Assembly: GCF_035974275.1 (NCBI RefSeq)
Contig: NZ_CP142422.1
Span: 3,844,001-3,908,000, forward strand
DNA length: 64,000 nt
From: Chryseobacterium sp. MYb264
GTDB lineage: Bacteria; Bacteroidota; Bacteroidia; Flavobacteriales; Weeksellaceae
Direction: 5' to 3'
Shown here: positions 8,986 to 18,088 of the stretch, piece by piece
Layout of the letters: every line of letters starts with the position of its first letter
Position numbering within the stretch: position 1 is the first letter of the stretch
Made by a program: the position numbers and the translations under genes
The notes under the pieces: generated by a model
Told to the model about the DNA's origin: nothing
The model's database searches: none
Seen by the model: only the letters and a program-made list of their open reading frames with translations

Positions 8986-10452
8986 GTCATTCCTTAAAAA
9001 CCAAGTAATATTTTGATTATCAGTTTTATGCACTTATATTTCGTAAAAAATCGTTGTAAAAAATTGCAATAAATTGTATTTTTAGGATATAAAAAGTGGC
9101 AAAATGTTAGGCAAAATAAGAGAGGATTTACAGCAGAATTTATTCAAGACCAGGCTTACGGAGCTTATTAATATGGAGCATCCGGTGGTAAAATTAGCTG
9201 GGGAGATTTCCTGGGATAAAATGGAGTCAGAGTTTGAGAAATTATTTTCAGAAAACGGAAGACCTTCTATTGCTATCCGTAAAATAGCAGGAATGCTTTT
9301 GCTCAAGGAAATGTTTAAAGAAAGTGATGAAAGTGTAATAGAGAGATGGATTGAGAATGCGTATTGGCAATATTTTACCGGAGAAACCTTTTTCCAGACA
9401 GAGCAGCCTTTCGATCCGAGCAATTTTGTACACTTCAGAAAAAGAATTGGAGATAAGGGTTTGGAATTTCTTTTGGGACAAAGCGTTTCTCTCCATCCCA
9501 AAGCCAAAACAGAAGATGAAGTTCAGGTAGATACGACGGTTCAGGAGAAGAACATTACCTTTCCTACCGATGCCAAATTAGCAAAAAAAGTAATCGACAA
9601 TTGTAGAAAAATAGCAGAAAAAGAGAGCGTTGTACAAAGACAAAGCTACAGAAGAGTGAGCAAACAATTATTGCGGGACGCTTTTTTTGGACATCATCCC
9701 AGAAGACAGAAGAAGGCAAAAATGGCGAGGAAAAAGCTCAGGACGATTGGTAAAAGAGTTCTTCGGGAATTGGAAAGAAAACTTCCTAAAGATGTTTTGA
9801 AAGGCTACGAAGACGTTTTTAAAATTTACCTTAAAGCACTCACCCAAGAACGTACCACGAAAGATAAAATTTACAGTCTTCACGAGCCACAAGTTGCGTG
9901 TATTGCGAAAGGAAAATCGGGAAAAGCATACGAGTTTGGGACAAAAGTAGCAGTAGTAAGAGGTCGGAAAACAGGGATCATCAGCTCGGTAAAGAGATTT
10001 TCTGGCAATCCTCACGATAGTAAAACTCTTGAAGAATCATTGGCACAGAGTGAGAGGGTAAGAAAATCCGTTGGCGGAACAAGACCTACGAAAGCCACTA
10101 CAGACAGAGGATTTAAAGGAATCAAAGAAGTGGAAGGAACAGCAATTTTGCTTCCCGCAAAAAAAGAAAAAACAAAATATGGGCAACAAGTAGCCAGATT
10201 AAGATTCCGGGCAAGAGCAGCCATAGAACCTTGTATCTCTCATTTAAAAAGAAACCACTCCTTAGGATTAAACTTCCTGAAAGGAGTGGCTGGAGATATT
10301 AATAATGCATTATTAGCAGGGATTGGATACAATTTGAAGATGAGATTGAATCAAATCAAACAACAAATTCTTCTTTGGCTCGAACTTGTTCTCCGAATCT
10401 TTTTAGGCAAATATAATTTTCAAAGTCAAAAAACAGCTTTTTAAGGAGCGAC
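8986..10452 (+). mobile_element. IS5-like insertion sequence, 1467 bp, apparently complete
   Basis: The left end GTCATTCCTTAAAAACC and the reverse complement of the right end, GTCGCTCCTTAAAAAGC, agree at 14 of 17 positions. Both ends are flanked by TAGTTA (8980-8985 and 10453-10458), a perfect 6-bp direct repeat taken as the target duplication. The element carries one intact transposase gene whose stop codon lies inside the right inverted repeat. Six base pairs is not a usual IS5 duplication length, so the subgroup is uncertain. A TA duplication with four chance matches is possible but less likely. Confidence 0.85.
9104..10444 (+). CDS. IS5-like family transposase
   Basis: The 446-residue DDE transposase has an N-terminal DUF772-like part (residues about 30-130, with PSIAIRKIAGMLLLKEMF and FDPSNFVHFRKRIG). 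The catalytic core follows: first Asp in VQVDTTVQ near 146, second Asp in TTDRGFKG near 331, and Glu in RARAAIEPCISHLKRNH near 374. Spacing and the R...E..K pattern fit the IS5/IS1182-like group. A basic insert lies between the first two acidic residues. The frame is open from start to stop, so the element may still be active. Family is secure at the DDE level; the subgroup is inferred by eye. Confidence 0.88.
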   Translation: MLGKIREDLQQNLFKTRLTELINMEHPVVKLAGEISWDKMESEFEKLFSENGRPSIAIRKIAGMLLLKEMFKESDESVIERWIENAYWQYFTGETFFQTEQPFDPSNFVHFRKRIGDKGLEFLLGQSVSLHPKAKTEDEVQVDTTVQEKNITFPTDAKLAKKVIDNCRKIAEKESVVQRQSYRRVSKQLLRDAFFGHHPRRQKKAKMARKKLRTIGKRVLRELERKLPKDVLKGYEDVFKIYLKALTQERTTKDKIYSLHEPQVACIAKGKSGKAYEFGTKVAVVRGRKTGIISSVKRFSGNPHDSKTLEESLAQSERVRKSVGGTRPTKATTDRGFKGIKEVEGTAILLPAKKEKTKYGQQVARLRFRARAAIEPCISHLKRNHSLGLNFLKGVAGDINNALLAGIGYNLKMRLNQIKQQILLWLELVLRIFLGKYNFQSQKTAF

Positions 10453-10500
10453 TAGTTAAAACTCTATTAAAAATATGTGTTTTAAAAATAATCAACGAAA

Positions 10501-10532
10501 AACAAAAAAAGCCACCGAAAAATTCCGATGGC
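10501..10532 (-). terminator. Rho-independent terminator of the sulP-carbonic anhydrase operon
   Basis: On the minus strand GCCATCGGA pairs with the opposite arm TTCGGTGGC (9 bp with two G-T pairs) and runs into TTTTTTTGTTTTT. It lies about 55 nt after the stop of the carbonic anhydrase gene. Confidence 0.75.
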
Positions 10533-10587
10533 CAGTAGTTGTACTTTTAAAAAATTAATTTCCAATCTATCTAACTATAACATTCTT

Positions 10588-11223
10588 TTATAACCAGGTT
10601 ACCACGCCTGTTTCAACATCGTAGTTGGCACCTACAATCTTGATTTTTCCTTCATTTTCAAGGTTTCTAAGGGTGGAACTTTGTTTGCGGATATCATTGA
10701 TCGCGCTTTTTACATTCTGTTGGTTTAATCTTTCCAACAGGTCGCTGTTCTTGGACGAGCGTTCTTCGCCTTCATGAATGACCTCTTTAATAATCGGATC
10801 AAAATGATTGATCAGGTGGTTCAGGTTATCCATTCCAAGGCCTTCAATCTGTGCTGCGTCAAGCCCTCCTTTGAGTGCTCCGCATTTTGTGTGTCCCAGA
10901 ACCACAACTAATTTTGAACCAGCTACATTACAGCCGAATTCCATAGAGCCTAAAATGTCCTGATTAACAAAATTTCCTGCAATTCTGATGCTGAAGACAT
11001 CTCCCAGTCCCTGGTCAAAGATCAGCTCTGCTGAGGTACGGCTGTCGATACAGCTTAAGACTACCGCGAAAGGCCATTGTCCCTCTCTTGTGGCATTTAC
11101 CTGCTCCAAAAGATCTCTGTTCGCCTTCAGGTTATTAACGAATCTCTGGTTTCCCTCCTTTAAAAAGTCAAGTGCTTTTTCTGGAGTGATGGTTGACTGA
11201 GTTTCTGAAGTATGTGCTTTCAT
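10588..11223 (-). CDS. Beta-class carbonic anhydrase 1
   Basis: The enzyme interconverts CO2 and bicarbonate with a zinc ion. The 211-residue product has the beta-class set: C58-x-D60-x-R62 in SCIDSRT and H111-x2-C114 in LGHTKCGALKG. Cys58, His111 and Cys114 should bind zinc, and Asp60/Arg62 form the gating dyad. There is no signal peptide, so it is cytoplasmic. It lies 59 nt downstream of the SulP transporter on the same strand and is followed by a terminator, so the two form one operon. SulP plus carbonic anhydrase is a recurrent bicarbonate-handling pairing. Confidence 0.92.
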   Translation of the reverse strand: MKAHTSETQSTITPEKALDFLKEGNQRFVNNLKANRDLLEQVNATREGQWPFAVVLSCIDSRTSAELIFDQGLGDVFSIRIAGNFVNQDILGSMEFGCNVAGSKLVVVLGHTKCGALKGGLDAAQIEGLGMDNLNHLINHFDPIIKEVIHEGEERSSKNSDLLERLNQQNVKSAINDIRKQSSTLRNLENEGKIKIVGANYDVETGVVTWL

Positions 11224-11282
11224 ATTTTTTATTATTTGTATTAAATTTTACTTTTAAAGTTAAAAAAATTATTGAGATGAGC

Positions 11283-12875
11283 TTACATAGCTCGTTTATG
11301 GGTAATCAAAATGTGAGAGTCTTCATCCCTTTCATAATCGCTGTATGAAGTTTTGAAGCCTAGTAATTCAACGTGTATGTCTTCTTCTTTTGCACGTATA
11401 TTGGCGAAATCCTGTATCATTTCCAGAACATCTGTGGCAATATAGGAGGTTCCTCTCGCATCAATGGTTATGTTAGAATTTGCTTTTATGTTTTTTAGTG
11501 TTTTTTTAATCGCTGCTTTATTCAAAAATGATACTTCCTCAGCCAGTTTGATATTAATTCCGTCTGCATTTTTAAGTTTTTCACGGCTTAAATAATAGGC
11601 TCTTTTCATATTTCCCTGAAGAATATAGAATACCGAAATTGCCAGACCTATTCCGACTCCTTTCAGCAGGTCTGTGGCTACTACTGCCACAACGGTCGCT
11701 ACAAAAGGGATGAACTGAAATTTTCCCAAATGCCAGAAATGTTTGAAGGTGGCCGGTTTTGCCAGTTTGTATCCTACCAAAAGCAATACGGCTGCTAATG
11801 TCGCTAAAGGAATGAGATTGAGGATCATCGGGATGGAAAGTACACAAATTAACAGGAGGACTCCATGGATAATCGCTGATAATTTCGAAGTAGCACCTGC
11901 ATTAGCGTTCGCGGAACTTCTTACCACCACTGAGGTCATCGGAAGCCCACCGATAAATGAGCTGATAAGATTTCCGATTCCCTGGGCTTTTAACTCCAGG
12001 TTGGTATCCGTTATTCTTCTTTGTCTGTCTAATCTGTCGGAAGCCTCGATACAAAGTAAGGTTTCGATAGAAGCCACAATGGCAATGGTTGCCCCTACGA
12101 TCCATACTTTAGGATTGGTGAATCCGTTGAAATCCGGCATTACGACAAGGTTTTTAAAATCGTCAAACGATTGCGGAACCGGTAATACTACCAAATGCTG
12201 TGGGCTAATCGCGAGTGAACTGCCTGTCAGTTTAAAAACTTCATTCAATAAAATACCTGCCACCACAGCAACAAGAGCTCCGGGAAGCATTTTCATTCTT
12301 CTCAGGGTTGGAATTTTGTCCCAAGCCAAAAGAATGCCTACTGAAACTAAAGTTACAATAATAGCACCCGGATGAACGGCACCGATCAGCTCAGTAAAAT
12401 AATTGAAATTGAGTCCGTTATCAAAAAGAGATTCGTGACCTTCATAGTCTTTATCGAATCCGAGGGCATGCGGAATTTGTTTTAAAATAATAATGATACC
12501 GATCGCGGCAAGCATCCCTTCGATAACGTTATTGGGAAAGTAATTGGATATACTTCCTGCTCTGACAAAGCCTAAAGCCAGCTGAATAAGCCCGGCAATA
12601 ATTCCTGCGCAAAGAAAAAGTTCGAAAGCACCTAGATCGGTGATTGCTGTTAAAACAATGGCGGTAAGACCTGCAGCAGGACCGGAAACCGAGATGCTCG
12701 AATTACTGATTGTTCCTACTACCAAACCACCCACGATACCGGCAATGATACCTGATAAGGGCGGTGCTCCTGATGCTAATGCAATTCCTAAACAAAGGGG
12801 AAGTGCTACTAAGAATACAACGAGTCCCGAAGGGAAATTCTCCTTTATTCCTCCTATTAATGATGTGTTTTTCAT
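11283..12875 (-). CDS. SulP-family anion transporter (probable bicarbonate transporter)
   Basis: The 530-residue inner-membrane protein belongs to the SulP (SLC26) family. The N-terminal half opens with FPSGLVVFLVALPLCLGIAL and SGPAAGLTAIV, the substrate-site region of the family, followed by about ten more hydrophobic segments. A C-terminal STAS domain starts near residue 435 (IKLAEEVSFLNKAAIKKTL, then ITIDARGTSYIATDVLEM). SulP members carry sulfate, bicarbonate or other anions. Linkage to two carbonic anhydrases here points to bicarbonate, which is inference. A near-consensus minus-strand -7 box (AACCTTTG, 12898-12905) lies upstream. Confidence 0.88.
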   Translation of the reverse strand: MKNTSLIGGIKENFPSGLVVFLVALPLCLGIALASGAPPLSGIIAGIVGGLVVGTISNSSISVSGPAAGLTAIVLTAITDLGAFELFLCAGIIAGLIQLALGFVRAGSISNYFPNNVIEGMLAAIGIIIILKQIPHALGFDKDYEGHESLFDNGLNFNYFTELIGAVHPGAIIVTLVSVGILLAWDKIPTLRRMKMLPGALVAVVAGILLNEVFKLTGSSLAISPQHLVVLPVPQSFDDFKNLVVMPDFNGFTNPKVWIVGATIAIVASIETLLCIEASDRLDRQRRITDTNLELKAQGIGNLISSFIGGLPMTSVVVRSSANANAGATSKLSAIIHGVLLLICVLSIPMILNLIPLATLAAVLLLVGYKLAKPATFKHFWHLGKFQFIPFVATVVAVVATDLLKGVGIGLAISVFYILQGNMKRAYYLSREKLKNADGINIKLAEEVSFLNKAAIKKTLKNIKANSNITIDARGTSYIATDVLEMIQDFANIRAKEEDIHVELLGFKTSYSDYERDEDSHILITHKRAM

Positions 12876-13024
12876 ATGATGAAAATGCTGTGATTATCAA
12901 AGGTTAGCTGTGATTAACCCATGATAAAAAGATTGGAAATTTAATTTTTAAAGCACATGACTATTCGATACCATAAAAATGGTAAGGAATATGATTAAAA
13001 AAATCTGACTGTTATACTTAAAAA

Positions 13025-13324
13025 TTAAGCTTCCGGAGGCGGAGAAAAAAGGGAGAGTAGTGGGGACAGATGAAAGTCATCATCTATCAGCACAAAAGAT
13101 TTTCGGGTAAGATCATGCTCCACAAACTTTACATAATCGAATACGCTTAAAGTTTTTGGAAGTGTTTTTTCATACACGATAAAAGAAGAGGCATGTGAAT
13201 GAGGTTCTTCTTCGTTAACAATGATATTCGTACGTATTATTTTCCACCCGAAAACAGCAGCAATACTTGGTAATGCTGTAAAGTTCAGGACGAACAATAA
13301 GGTAATAATACTCCAGAATTTCAT
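13025..13324 (-). CDS. Small secreted protein next to carbonic anhydrase 2
   Basis: The 99-residue product has an N-terminal hydrophobic signal (MKFWSIITLLFVLNFTALPS) ending near IAA and a short soluble part with EEEPHSHAS and two Asp/Glu clusters. The end is Pro-rich (SPPPEA). I do not recognise a family. It lies 20 nt downstream of carbonic anhydrase 2 on the same strand and is probably co-transcribed. The acidic and His residues could suggest metal binding, which is a guess. Confidence 0.55.
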   Translation of the reverse strand: MKFWSIITLLFVLNFTALPSIAAVFGWKIIRTNIIVNEEEPHSHASSFIVYEKTLPKTLSVFDYVKFVEHDLTRKSFVLIDDDFHLSPLLSLFSPPPEA

Positions 13325-13344
13325 TTTATTTTTTTTTACAGAAA

Positions 13345-14013
13345 TTATTTTGTTTTTCTGCTCATGACCCAGTCGGAGCCCGTAAGATTATATATTTTTT
13401 GAATATCTTTCAATATTTTTTCAAAATCAATCTCCAAATCAATGATTTTACCTGTTCTAAGGTCAAACACCCAGCCGTGGACTACAGGAAATTCTTCCAG
13501 AATATACCTTTCCTGCACACAGGCCATTTTTACAACGTTGATGCACTGCTCCTGAACATTAAGCTCAACTAGCCTGTCATAGCGTTGTCCTTCATCTTCA
13601 ATTGAATCTAATTCTGCCTGATGCAATCTGTATACATCGCGGATGTTTCTCAGCCAAGGATTCAGTAATCCCAGATCCTGAGGCGTCATCGCCGCTTTTA
13701 CACCTCCGCAGTTATAATGTCCGCAAACAATAATGTGCTTTACTTTAAGATGTTCTACCGCATACTGAATGACTGCCGTGGAACTCATATCCAAAGTGTT
13801 TACCACATTGGCAATGTTTCTTGTCACGAAAACTTCACCCGGTTTGGCTCCCATTAATTCTTCTGCGGTGGCTCTGCTATCCGAACATCCTATATATAAA
13901 TAATCCGGAGTTTGGGTCTTTGCCAATTCATGAAAGAATTCAGGATTGTCTGCCACCTTAGATTCTACCCATTTTCTATTGTTTTCAAAAATACTTTTGT
14001 ACGATTGTGACAT
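13345..14013 (-). CDS. Beta-class carbonic anhydrase 2
   Basis: This is a second beta-class carbonic anhydrase, 222 residues, closer in look to the Escherichia coli Can type. C43-x-D45-x-R47 lies in GCSDSRA and H99-x2-C102 in CGHYNCGGVKAAM. Residues 131-222 form the usual C-terminal helical part. It lacks a signal peptide and should be cytoplasmic. It is distinct in sequence from the carbonic anhydrase at 10588-11223, so this is not a recent duplication. It is probably the first gene of a two-gene unit with the small secreted protein, driven from 14081-14088. Confidence 0.93.
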   Translation of the reverse strand: MSQSYKSIFENNRKWVESKVADNPEFFHELAKTQTPDYLYIGCSDSRATAEELMGAKPGEVFVTRNIANVVNTLDMSSTAVIQYAVEHLKVKHIIVCGHYNCGGVKAAMTPQDLGLLNPWLRNIRDVYRLHQAELDSIEDEGQRYDRLVELNVQEQCINVVKMACVQERYILEEFPVVHGWVFDLRTGKIIDLEIDFEKILKDIQKIYNLTGSDWVMSRKTK

Positions 14014-14080
14014 CTTAATAATGTTTAATTATTTATTTCGTTTAAATTATTTTCAAAATCAATAGATCATATCAATAATA

Positions 14081-14088
14081 CAAAAATA
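14081..14088 (-). promoter_or_regulatory. Promoter -7 box of carbonic anhydrase 2
   Basis: The minus strand reads TATTTTTG, an exact TAnnTTTG match, 67 nt upstream of the start codon at 14013. The rest of 14014-14392 shows no gene; it is very AT-rich. Confidence 0.45.
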
Positions 14089-14392
14089 TCATTTTTGTTG
14101 ATATCCTCAGTAGTTTTAACAAAGTTTAATATTAAAATATGCTTAAAATCATACGATCGTTGGGAATCGGAGCTTTATTGCAGTTTTTTAATATGATATT
14201 TTATGGTTTAATACGATAATGTCATGAAAATTGAATATAAAATTACAAACTTTGGGAGAGAATACAAGATTTTTACGTTAAAATAATCCTAAATATTAAG
14301 AGGCTCTTTAAAATTTAAACACGCGTTGAAGTGCGTTCCCGTAGCTTTCCTTAGAATAAGAAGAGCTGTTAAAAACAATGCATGATTCGGGT

Positions 14393-14950
14393 TTAATCGA
14401 TTTTATGATTGATATATCCCTCTGTAGCATCGGCTTTAGAGTAAATTTGCGCAGGGTTCCCCATTACCACAGAATTCGCCGGAACATCGAAATTAACATA
14501 TGAATTAGGAGCTATCAGGGTATTGCTGCCAATGGTAATCCCTCCTACAATAACCGCGTTGGTGCCAATCCATACTTCATCTTCGATCGTTGGATATCCC
14601 TGCTTTTTTCCGCGGTTTTGCTGGCCTATGGTAACTCCCTGAGCAATATTGCAATTTCTGCCTATTCTGGCATGAGGGTTAATGACCAATGCCCCCCAAT
14701 GTCCCAGATACAGCCCTTCTCCAATCTGGGTTTCAGGATAAATCTGGTAACCGTATTTGATCTGGTAATGCCTGAGAACAAGCTTCCAAAATAGATGTAA
14801 TACGGGGGTTTTAAGGTGTTTCTGCGCCTTTCGTAAAATAAAGATAAAATGAAGATTCGGGTTGACACATTTTGTTATAAGCTGAGCTCCCGAAAGCCAT
14901 TTTCCACTTTCTCTGTAAAAATCTTTTTGGATGATAGAATGGTTTGACAT
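14393..14950 (-). CDS. Serine acetyltransferase-like hexapeptide-repeat acyltransferase
   Basis: The 185-residue protein has a left-handed beta-helix built from hexapeptide repeats. They cover about residues 75-175 (IGEGLYLGHWGALVINPHA, IGRNCNIAQGVTIGQQNRG, VWIGTNAVIVGGITIG). The HWGALVI and GNPAQI end motifs resemble the CysE/WcaB group, which transfers acetyl from acetyl-CoA to serine or sugar hydroxyls. In a glycan locus it most likely O-acetylates a sugar. It is the last gene of a minus-strand run and starts 13 nt after the preceding glycosyltransferase stop. A true CysE role is unlikely because the N-terminal helical domain is short. Confidence 0.8.
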   Translation of the reverse strand: MSNHSIIQKDFYRESGKWLSGAQLITKCVNPNLHFIFILRKAQKHLKTPVLHLFWKLVLRHYQIKYGYQIYPETQIGEGLYLGHWGALVINPHARIGRNCNIAQGVTIGQQNRGKKQGYPTIEDEVWIGTNAVIVGGITIGSNTLIAPNSYVNFDVPANSVVMGNPAQIYSKADATEGYINHKID

Positions 14951-14963
14951 GTGTTTTTGCAGT

Positions 14964-16115
14964 TTAAACGGTATCGATTATTTCCTGAAGGTGCTGAACA
15001 GACTTTTCAAGGACGAAAGGGAGATCAGTCTGCTCTATTTCTTTTTTGTAATGTACCGAAAGGGTATGGTCTGTTAAAAATTTCTTCATTCCTTCATAAA
15101 TTCCGTCTTCTGAATTCGGGGTAATTATTCCTAATTTTCCGTCCTGCAGAAGATCCTTTATTCCTGATATATCGGTGGCTGAAATCGGTTTATTTAAAAT
15201 TAAAGCTTCCGCAATGATGGTCGGAAAACCTTCATGTCTTGAGGACATAATATAGAAATCTGCTTTTTGCAGATAAGGGTAGGGGTTACTTCTGAAACCC
15301 AGCATTTTTGCCGTTTTCTGTAGCTCCAGTTTTTCAAGGAGAGCCTGAATATTGTCGAGGTCATAGCCGTCCCCGATAATGATGAGCTGGTGTCTGAAGC
15401 CTTCATCCAAAAGCTTTTTATGAACCTCCAGCAAACGGTCATAGCCCTTCTGAGGGTAAACGGTACCTACACTTACAAAAGTCGGAATATCATTGCTGAA
15501 AGGATAATCTTCAATTTCTATATTCGCCTTTTTCAGGGTATCTTCTCTGTCGATCGGGTTATAAATTTTAATCACGGATTGCTTTTCCTGATCATTTTTG
15601 GCAAGCTTATGCATTTCTTCCTGAAGCTTGTTCGAGATAACCAGTATTTTATCAAATTTAAAAAACTCACGGATAATGTCGGGAGTATATTCTTTTACAT
15701 TAAAAATATCATTCTGTACCCAGATTATTTTTTTTGAGTCTTTTTGAGGGCTGGAAAGTATTTCCTGATACATCCCGTGAATAGCCGCCAATTCGACATC
15801 ATATTTTTTATTTTTCAGAACGAATTTATAGAGTAGGGACGGAAACCAAAGAAATATTTTCTGATAAAGAACCCTGTAGGCCTTCACCGGAATTTCCAGT
15901 GGCCTGTTGGTCGTAATCATTTCACCTTTCAGCAGATAAAAAACATTCACCCAGGACGGAACTTCTTTGATGTAGATCCCGGAATATAAATTGATCAGTA
16001 AATCCACTTCGTATTTTTCCGGAGAAATATTTTTCAGAAAGGTAACCAGCACTTTTTCAGCGCCTCCGTGGCGTAATGAGCCTATTCGGATAAGAATTTT
16101 CTTTTTTTTCAACAT
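14964..16115 (-). CDS. Glycosyltransferase, GT4 family
   Basis: The 383-residue cytoplasmic or membrane-associated enzyme has a GT-B fold of the GT4 family. It has the N-terminal glycine-rich donor-side loop RIGSLRHGGAEKVL (residues 8-21), the central SVGTVYPQKGYDRLLE (near 215) and the C-terminal E-x7-E motif in EGFPTIIAEAL (near 300). Donor and acceptor cannot be told from sequence. It abuts the next acyltransferase gene directly, so they are translationally linked. It resembles the GT4 gene at 16846-17994 and may be an old duplicate. Confidence 0.88.
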   Translation of the reverse strand: MLKKKKILIRIGSLRHGGAEKVLVTFLKNISPEKYEVDLLINLYSGIYIKEVPSWVNVFYLLKGEMITTNRPLEIPVKAYRVLYQKIFLWFPSLLYKFVLKNKKYDVELAAIHGMYQEILSSPQKDSKKIIWVQNDIFNVKEYTPDIIREFFKFDKILVISNKLQEEMHKLAKNDQEKQSVIKIYNPIDREDTLKKANIEIEDYPFSNDIPTFVSVGTVYPQKGYDRLLEVHKKLLDEGFRHQLIIIGDGYDLDNIQALLEKLELQKTAKMLGFRSNPYPYLQKADFYIMSSRHEGFPTIIAEALILNKPISATDISGIKDLLQDGKLGIITPNSEDGIYEGMKKFLTDHTLSVHYKKEIEQTDLPFVLEKSVQHLQEIIDTV

Positions 16116-16679
16116 TTATTTTTTCACTGGTTTATAGGTATAGGGAAGATGTTCTTTGATGTATGCTTCCAGTTTTTGTCTATCCGATTCCAATTCGCGA
16201 GGATAAACGCTGGAAGTTGTAAGAGCCTTGTCACCATATTCCTCTATCGTACAGATGTATTTGGCGGGAACTCCCGCATATACGGTGCCATCGGGCATGG
16301 AAGAGGTGAGGATGGAGCCTGCCCCAAGGACGCAGTTGTCTCCCATCTGTACCCCCAGCATAATGGTGCAGTCTGCCCCGATAAGGCATTGTTTACCGAT
16401 TTTTATTCTTCCGAATGCCCGCACATCTTCATATTTTTTAAAAAAATGGAGGGCATTATAGCCGCCGTCATGATTGATGAATCTTACATTGTTGGAGAAG
16501 GTTGTTTCGTCTCCTATTTCAATCAGAAAAGGTTCTGTTCCAAATTGAGGAACATCCACAAAACGTACCTTTTTTCCTACCTTAAGTCCTTTGGCAATAC
16601 AAATTTTCAGGTAGATCCTCTGTATCATAAACTGATAGGTGGTGTGCACTTTCAGGAGGGCGCGGTATAATAAAATCAT
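16116..16679 (-). CDS. Hexapeptide-repeat acyltransferase, WcaF/maltose acetyltransferase-like
   Basis: The 187-residue protein has hexapeptide repeats from about residue 60 to 140 (ETTFSNNVRFINHDGGYNA, IGKQCLIGADCTIMLGVQMG, CVLGAGSILTSSMPDGTVYA) and the typical end GVPAKYIC. Such enzymes move acetyl groups from acetyl-CoA to sugars. It lies between two GT4 genes and directly abuts one of them, so it probably modifies the sugar added by its neighbour. A DHxx-type catalytic His is plausible at INHDGG. Confidence 0.8.
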   Translation of the reverse strand: MILLYRALLKVHTTYQFMIQRIYLKICIAKGLKVGKKVRFVDVPQFGTEPFLIEIGDETTFSNNVRFINHDGGYNALHFFKKYEDVRAFGRIKIGKQCLIGADCTIMLGVQMGDNCVLGAGSILTSSMPDGTVYAGVPAKYICTIEEYGDKALTTSSVYPRELESDRQKLEAYIKEHLPYTYKPVKK

Positions 16680-16845
16680 TCTATTTTTTATGTATTATTG
16701 TGAATCGGATATTCAATATTATCAATTATTTTTTGATTGATCATGGGATCGTCCGGCTTATTTCGGAATTTTAATTAATTTTAATCTTAACCGTATACCT
16801 ACTGTGGGTAGTATATGCTAAAAATATATCCTCATTAGGTTAAAA

Positions 16846-17994
16846 CTAATTTTTAAGAATTTCCGTGATCTGAGAATAGATTTTCTCATTCTCAAATCGT
16901 AAATAAGCCGTTTTGTTATTTTCCTTAATTTTTTCCACCCATTCATGGTCTGTTAAAAGTCTTTCCATTCCTTCTGCTAGCTGGTCAGCGTCATAATCCA
17001 CAATCAGTCCGTTTACTTCATGGTCCATCATTTCTTTCACACCTCCGGCGTCTGTGGAAACAATAGGCTTCCCAAGCGTCAGCGCTTCACCGATGACCAG
17101 TGGGTATGCCTCAGATTTTGAAGGCAGAACATAAAAATCAGCTTTTTTGATATAGGGATAAGGGTTAATAACAGGTTCGTGAATAATAAAACTGTCTTCA
17201 AGCTGATATTCTTTAATTAAATCGGTGAGCATCTCCTTTTCCTGTCCGTTTCCAAAAACCCAGATACTGTGTCTTAATCCCTTGTCAATAAGCTTTTTGT
17301 GGGCTTCTACCAATATTTTGTTTCCCTTTCGGGGGATCAGTCGTCCCAGGGATATAAATACCGGTGCCGAAGTCTTAAAGTCTACTTCAAAGGCGTGGGC
17401 TTTCTCTCGGATTACATTAAATTCAAAAGGATTATAAATAATCATACTTTTTGGAAACTCAACGTGGTAAACTTCCTTAATGATATTTCTGGTCTGCTGA
17501 GAAACAAAAACGGAAAGATCCAGTCTTTTCAGCTGATCAATGATGGTAAGTTTTGTTTGTTCTATAAATGCGGCATCTCTGATATCCACATGGAACCATC
17601 CTATTTTTTTTGATTTTTTAAAAGGACTCTCAAGGAGTGCTTTATATTCTGAAGACGTAAAGGCTATTTCCACATCAGGCACAAAGCCTATTTTATTTTT
17701 AATAAGGGAAGGGAAAAGGTGGTAAAGCTCCAGTTTCAGTCTTCTGAAAACCAGCTGCAGCTTGTTGACCAGCGGATTTTTTGAAAAATTTTCTCTGCCT
17801 TCCACCAGTGAGAAAACCTTAATATTATCCGGAATCAGAGGCAGCATTTCTCCCTGTTTTAGATTAAGCAGTAAGTAAAGATCCAGATCGGAAGGTAGGT
17901 TTTTGATGATGTCACAGAGAACTTTCTGAACTCCGCCCGTTTCCATAGATCTTAACCTGAAAAGTATTTTTCTTTTATTTATGTCTGTAGTCAT
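16846..17994 (-). CDS. Glycosyltransferase, GT4 family
   Basis: The 382-residue enzyme has a GT-B fold of the GT4 family. It has N-terminal RLRSMETGGVQKVL (residues 13-26), central SLGRLIPRKGNKILVEAHK (near 215) and the E-x7-E motif in SEAYPLVIGEALTLGKPI (near 298). It shares length and layout with the GT4 gene at 14964-16115. It is preceded by a 166-nt AT-rich gap on one side and 94 nt on the other. Substrate is unknown; a role in assembling the repeat unit of the surface polysaccharide is inferred from context. Confidence 0.88.
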   Translation of the reverse strand: MTTDINKRKILFRLRSMETGGVQKVLCDIIKNLPSDLDLYLLLNLKQGEMLPLIPDNIKVFSLVEGRENFSKNPLVNKLQLVFRRLKLELYHLFPSLIKNKIGFVPDVEIAFTSSEYKALLESPFKKSKKIGWFHVDIRDAAFIEQTKLTIIDQLKRLDLSVFVSQQTRNIIKEVYHVEFPKSMIIYNPFEFNVIREKAHAFEVDFKTSAPVFISLGRLIPRKGNKILVEAHKKLIDKGLRHSIWVFGNGQEKEMLTDLIKEYQLEDSFIIHEPVINPYPYIKKADFYVLPSKSEAYPLVIGEALTLGKPIVSTDAGGVKEMMDHEVNGLIVDYDADQLAEGMERLLTDHEWVEKIKENNKTAYLRFENEKIYSQITEILKN

Positions 17995-18088
17995 TAATGC
18001 ATATTTTGTTGAGTGATGGCTTTTTTCCCTGGATCAGCGTGGCTTTCAATAGGGGGATTCTTTAGTTTTCCGATCAGGAAAGAGAGGA

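Noticed and set aside
11743..12375. 210-codon plus-strand frame opposite the SulP gene
   Set aside because: It is fully antisense to a clear transporter gene and has no family resemblance.
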